A stretch of 8,024 nucleotides of DNA from Pseudomonadota bacterium (GTDB taxonomy: Bacteria > Pseudomonadota > Gammaproteobacteria > Steroidobacterales > Woeseiaceae), in NCBI GenBank assembly GCA_022360335.1, contig JAKSCZ010000158.1:1-8024 (forward strand). The letters are read 5' to 3'. Position 1 is the stretch's first letter, and every line of letters starts with the position of its first letter. Positions 4,947 through 8,024 of this stretch are shown here, piece after piece. Both the position numbers and the translations under genes were made by a program. Under the pieces are notes generated by a model. The model made no database searches. It worked only from the letters and a program-made list of their open reading frames with translations, and was not told where the DNA came from.

Positions 4947-5978
4947 ATGGCGAGACCGACAATCGACGACGTGGCATCGCTCGCCGGCGTCTCCATCAAG
5001 ACCGTGTCCCGTGTCGTCAATCGCGAACCCAACGTCCGCGAGTCGACGCGAGAGAAAGTCGAGCAGGCGATCGACCGGCTCAACTACCGGCCGAATCCGT
5101 CCGCGCGCAACCTGGCCAGCCACCGCGCCCGGCTCGTCGTGCTCGTGTACGACGATCCCGGCGCGTACGACGTGCCGAGTTCCGGCTACATCGTCAGGCT
5201 GCAGGCGGGCGCGCTGAGGGCCTGCCGTGCATCGGGCTTCGAGCTGCTCATCCATCCCTGCAACTATCGCGACCGGGGCGTCGGCAGGGAACTGCAGGAA
5301 CTCATCAGGCAGGTCCGTCCCACCGGAATCGTGGTCGCCGCGCCGCTGTCGAACATGCCGAAGATCGTGCAGGCGGTGAAAGCCACGGGAACGCCCTGCG
5401 TCCGCGTGTCCCACGGCGGGGGCGCCGGCAGCGAATACTCGGTGGTCACGAACGATCGCGACGTCAGCGCCGAGATGACCCGATACCTGGCGTCGCTCGG
5501 CCATCGGCGCATCGCGTTCATCAAGGGTAACGAACTCCACAAAGCGGTCGGCAACCGCTTCGACGGGTACCGGGACGGGCTCGAGCAGTCGGGATTGGCG
5601 TATTCGGACGATCTCGTCGCCGAAGGCGACAATTCGCTTCGCTCGGGCGAGTCGTGTGCCAAGAAACTGCTGCGCCTGCGTCCGCGGCCAACGGCCGTGT
5701 TCTCGGCCAACGACGACATGGCCGCAGGCGTCCTGCGGGTCGCGACGCGTCTGGGCATCGGCGTCCCCGGCGATCTTTCGATCGCCGGCTGCGACGACGT
5801 CGCCCTGGCACAGCATGTCTATCCGTCGCTGACGACGATTCACCAGCCGCTCGGCGCCATGGCCGAGACCGCATCCCTGGCCCTGATACAGGGCGCGCGC
5901 GGCAAGCCGCGCGCGGCGGAACTCGATGTCGTCGCGGGGACCATCCGGGTCAGGGAGTCGACGGGACCCGCGCCCTGA
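4947..5978 (+). CDS. LacI-family transcriptional regulator (beta-glucan utilisation)
   Basis: The 343-residue length is typical of the family. The N-terminal helix-turn-helix TIDDVASLAGVSIKTVSRVV (5-24) is canonical. It is followed by RESTREKVEQAIDRLNYRPN and the hinge helix PSARNLAS (51-58), with Leu56 at the position that intercalates at the central CpG in LacI. Residues 62 onward form the periplasmic-binding-protein-like sugar-sensing domain (VTNDRDVSAEMTRYLASLGH, 167-186; SANDDMAAGVLRVATRLGI; VPGDLSIAGCDD; the PSLTTIHQP segment). It is a cytoplasmic, dimeric DNA-binding protein. The neighbours (divergent GH16, convergent GH3) suggest it represses beta-glucan genes and responds to glucose or a gluco-oligosaccharide; the effector is inferred. 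Two operators of one pattern upstream suggest autorepression. ATG at 4947 is chosen because it gives the standard start MARPTIDDVA; the ribosome binding site is weak. Confidence 0.93.
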   Translation: MARPTIDDVASLAGVSIKTVSRVVNREPNVRESTREKVEQAIDRLNYRPNPSARNLASHRARLVVLVYDDPGAYDVPSSGYIVRLQAGALRACRASGFELLIHPCNYRDRGVGRELQELIRQVRPTGIVVAAPLSNMPKIVQAVKATGTPCVRVSHGGGAGSEYSVVTNDRDVSAEMTRYLASLGHRRIAFIKGNELHKAVGNRFDGYRDGLEQSGLAYSDDLVAEGDNSLRSGESCAKKLLRLRPRPTAVFSANDDMAAGVLRVATRLGIGVPGDLSIAGCDDVALAQHVYPSLTTIHQPLGAMAETASLALIQGARGKPRAAELDVVAGTIRVRESTGPAP

Positions 5979-5992
5979 CGGTGCCTCGGCCC

Positions 5993-6022
5993 AGCAGCCT
6001 GCCGAAGCCCGAACAGGCTGCT
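5993..6022. terminator. Hairpin between convergent lacI and GH3 genes
   Basis: AGCAGCCTG (5993-6001) pairs perfectly with CAGGCTGCT (6014-6022) around a 12-base loop, in the 42-base gap between two convergent genes. It overlaps the first bases of the GH3 stop codon (6021-6023). The position suits a shared bidirectional terminator, but there is no T-run on either strand, so efficiency is doubtful. Confidence 0.45.
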
Positions 6023-8024
6023 AAGCCCGGACGAGCGAGAATCCGGTCCTCAGTTCCGCGTCGGAGCTGCCGCCGATCCATGCGTGAAAGGCGCCCGGTT
6101 CGACGACGCGGCGGCCGTCGCGCCCGCAGAACGACAACTGATCGGTGTGCAGCTCGAAGCGCACGGTCGTGCTGTCGCCCGGCCGCAGCCGGACGCGTCG
6201 GAAACCTTTCAGCTCGCGGACCGGACGCGTAACGCTCGCCACGAGGTCGCGCGTGTAAAGCTGCACGACCTCCTCCGCTTCGACGTCGCCGCAGTTCGCA
6301 AGCTCGGCGCTGATCGTGACCGTGCCGCCGAGCGGCACCTGTGCGGCGCCGACCCGGATGTCACGGTACTCGAAACGCGTATAGGACAGGCCGTGACCGA
6401 AAGGGAACAGCGGCGTGAAGCACGTATCCAGGTGGAACGCACTCATGCCGAGCGAGGTCTGCGGCGCGAACGTATCGATGTCGTCGATGTGGACCACGTT
6501 TTCCTTCGTCGGCGGCTTGCCGCCGTTCTTCTGGCTGTAGTAGATCGGGATCTGGCCGACCAGCCGCGGGAACGTCACCGGCAGCTTGCCCGACGGGACG
6601 GCGCGGCCGAACAACAGGTCCGCGATGGCCGGACCGGCCATCGACCCCGGATGCCAGGCATAGAGGATCGCGTCGACCTCGTCGACGACGTTCGTCAATG
6701 TCAGTGGCCGGCCGGCGAGGATTACGGCGACGACCGGCTTGCCCGTCGCGCGGATGCGGCGCACGAGTTCCGCCTGGTCGCCGGGCAGATTGATGTCGGC
6801 GCGCGAGTGCGCTTCGCCCGAGAGAATCGATTCCTCGCCGAGGAACAGCAACGCGACGTCCGACTCGGCCGCCGCCGCCGCGGCGGCGTCGAACGCCTCG
6901 CTGACCCGGCTGCGCGAGTTGGCCATCGCCGGCACGTAGCGCAGCTCGAGCGCATCGCCCGCCAGTTCCCCGAGGGCCTGCAGCGGCGTTACGCTGAGGC
7001 TTTCGTCGCCGTCGAAGATCCACGTGCCGAGCTGCTCGTAAGGGGCATCGGCCAGCGGCCCGACGACCGCGATCGACGCCAGCTCGCCGGTATCGAGCGG
7101 CAGCACGCCGCGGTCGTTCTTGAGCAACACGACGCTCTGCGTCGCCGTGTCGCGCGCCGCCCGGAGCGCACGGTCGTCACCGGTCCCGGGAAGCGAACCG
7201 GGGTCCGTGTACGGGCGTTCGAACAAGCCGAGCTCGAACTTGACGCGCAGGATGCGCAGCACCGCCGCATCGATCTGCGCCTCGCTGACGCGCCCTTCCT
7301 CGACGAGACCGGCCAGGTGCTCGCTGTAGGCGTCGCCGGCCATCTCCATGTCGACCCCGGCGGTCGCGGCGACGAAGGCCGAATCGCGGTCGTCTTCGGT
7401 CAGTCCGTGGACCCGGAGCTGCCGGATCGAATCCCAGTCGCTGACGACGAAGCCGTCGAAGCCCCACTCGCCGCGGAGCACGTCGCCGAGGATGTAGCCG
7501 TTTCCGGTCGCGGGCACGCCGTTGAGGTCGGAGAACGACGTCATCAGCGTCGAGACGCCGGCGTCGACCGCCGCCTCGAACGGGCGGAAGTAGACGTTGC
7601 GCAGCTTGGTGTCGGGGATGTTGGTCGTCGCGTAGTCGCGACCGCTTTCGACGGCACCGTAGCCGGCGAAGTGCTTGGCGCAGGCCGCGATCGATCCGGC
7701 CGTCTCCAGGCCGTCGCCCCGGAAGCCCTCGATCATCGCGACGGCCATCTCGCTCGTCAGCAACACGCATTCGCCGAAGCTCTCGGCGATGCGCCCCCAG
7801 CGCGGATCGCGGGAGATGTCGATCATCGGGGCGAAGGTCCAGTTGACGCCCGCCCGCGCCGCTTCGAGTGCGGCAACGCGCGCCGCTTCCTCGACCAGCG
7901 CCGGATTCCAGGTCGCCGCCTGGCCGAGCGGAATCGGGAAGACGGTATTGAAACCGTGAATGACGTCGCGCCCGACGAGCAGCGGGATTCCCAGCCGGCT
8001 TTCCTCGACCGCGATGCGCTGTAA
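6021..8024 (-). CDS. bglX: Glycoside hydrolase family 3 beta-glucosidase, BglX type (N-terminus beyond window)
   Basis: The 667 visible codons run off the right edge without a start; the frame stays open from 7826 up to 8024 (reading RLGIPLLVGRDVIHGFNTVF). Compared with E. coli BglX (765 residues with signal), about 100 N-terminal residues including a signal peptide should lie outside. The visible protein contains the (beta/alpha)8 domain with FAPMIDISRDPRWGR, AKHFAGYGAVESGRDY and the nucleophile motif GFVVSDWD (visible Asp196, codon at 7439-7437). The alpha/beta sandwich domain follows, with SGEAHSRADINLP (probable acid/base Glu404), and then a fibronectin-III-like domain (about 553-666). 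PSGKLPVTFPRLVGQIPIYY and FPFGHGLSYTRFEYRDI are strong BglX marks. It should release glucose from beta-linked gluco-oligosaccharides, probably in the periplasm, downstream of GH16. It is convergent with lacI; its promoter is outside the window, so control by the same regulator cannot be tested here. Confidence 0.94.
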   Translation of the reverse strand, partial: LQRIAVEESRLGIPLLVGRDVIHGFNTVFPIPLGQAATWNPALVEEAARVAALEAARAGVNWTFAPMIDISRDPRWGRIAESFGECVLLTSEMAVAMIEGFRGDGLETAGSIAACAKHFAGYGAVESGRDYATTNIPDTKLRNVYFRPFEAAVDAGVSTLMTSFSDLNGVPATGNGYILGDVLRGEWGFDGFVVSDWDSIRQLRVHGLTEDDRDSAFVAATAGVDMEMAGDAYSEHLAGLVEEGRVSEAQIDAAVLRILRVKFELGLFERPYTDPGSLPGTGDDRALRAARDTATQSVVLLKNDRGVLPLDTGELASIAVVGPLADAPYEQLGTWIFDGDESLSVTPLQALGELAGDALELRYVPAMANSRSRVSEAFDAAAAAAAESDVALLFLGEESILSGEAHSRADINLPGDQAELVRRIRATGKPVVAVILAGRPLTLTNVVDEVDAILYAWHPGSMAGPAIADLLFGRAVPSGKLPVTFPRLVGQIPIYYSQKNGGKPPTKENVVHIDDIDTFAPQTSLGMSAFHLDTCFTPLFPFGHGLSYTRFEYRDIRVGAAQVPLGGTVTISAELANCGDVEAEEVVQLYTRDLVASVTRPVRELKGFRRVRLRPGDSTTVRFELHTDQLSFCGRDGRRVVEPGAFHAWIGGSSDAELRTGFSLVRA

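Noticed and set aside
5894..5915. 10-bp GC inverted repeat with a 2-base loop inside the lacI coding region
   Set aside because: It is made of GCG/CGC codons for Ala-Arg-Gly-Lys-Pro-Arg-Ala. Such stems are expected by chance in this base composition, and there is no neighbouring signal.
6084..8024. 646-codon open frame on the + strand opposite GH3
   Set aside because: It is antisense to bglX, whose motifs are unmistakable. The frame is stop-free only because of third-position G/C bias.

Overview
The window is GC-rich (strong G/C preference at third codon positions) and looks like the chromosome of a gammaproteobacterium, possibly of the Xanthomonadales/Wenzhouxiangella type. This rests on three things: the gene order of the tyrosine/homogentisate genes, the short palindromic repeats with cores GGCCTGAAGGCC or CGGCTTCAGCCG (a repeat style I recall from such genomes), and a LacI-controlled beta-glucan gene set. 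The taxonomic assignment is inference.

Left block (23-2363, + strand): a tight three-gene operon. A VOC/glyoxalase-fold protein is followed with no gap by a fumarylacetoacetate hydrolase (fahA), and one base later by maleylacetoacetate isomerase (maiA). The last two are the final steps of homogentisate (tyrosine/phenylalanine) breakdown. hmgA and hpd would be expected upstream but are outside the window.

Middle (2352-3370): two repeat units lie between maiA and a convergent SDR-family oxidoreductase gene. They supply the stop codons of both genes. The SDR has an N-terminal Sec-type signal peptide, which is unusual for a nucleotide-dependent enzyme.

Right block (3458-8024): a beta-glucan (laminarin-like) utilisation locus. 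It has a secreted malectin/CBM57-GH16 endo-glucanase (- strand), a divergent LacI-family regulator (+ strand), and a GH3 beta-glucosidase of the BglX type (- strand, convergent with the regulator, N-terminus beyond the right edge). The 145-base GH16/lacI intergenic region carries two matching LacI-type operators. One fills exactly the 18-bp spacer of a GH16 promoter; the other overlaps the -35 box of a lacI promoter. The likely scheme is that GH16 cuts the polysaccharide outside, GH3 trims the oligosaccharides to glucose, and the LacI protein represses GH16 and itself until a sugar effector appears.

The most unusual feature is a 143-bp palindromic-repeat array (650-792) inside fahA. It has a 33-bp (11-codon) period and is bounded by a perfect 24-nt inverted repeat. 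It stays in frame and adds about 48 Gly/Pro/Ala-rich residues to the N-terminal domain of the hydrolase. I found no RNA genes, insertion sequences or CRISPR arrays. No stretch over 300 bases is without a gene.
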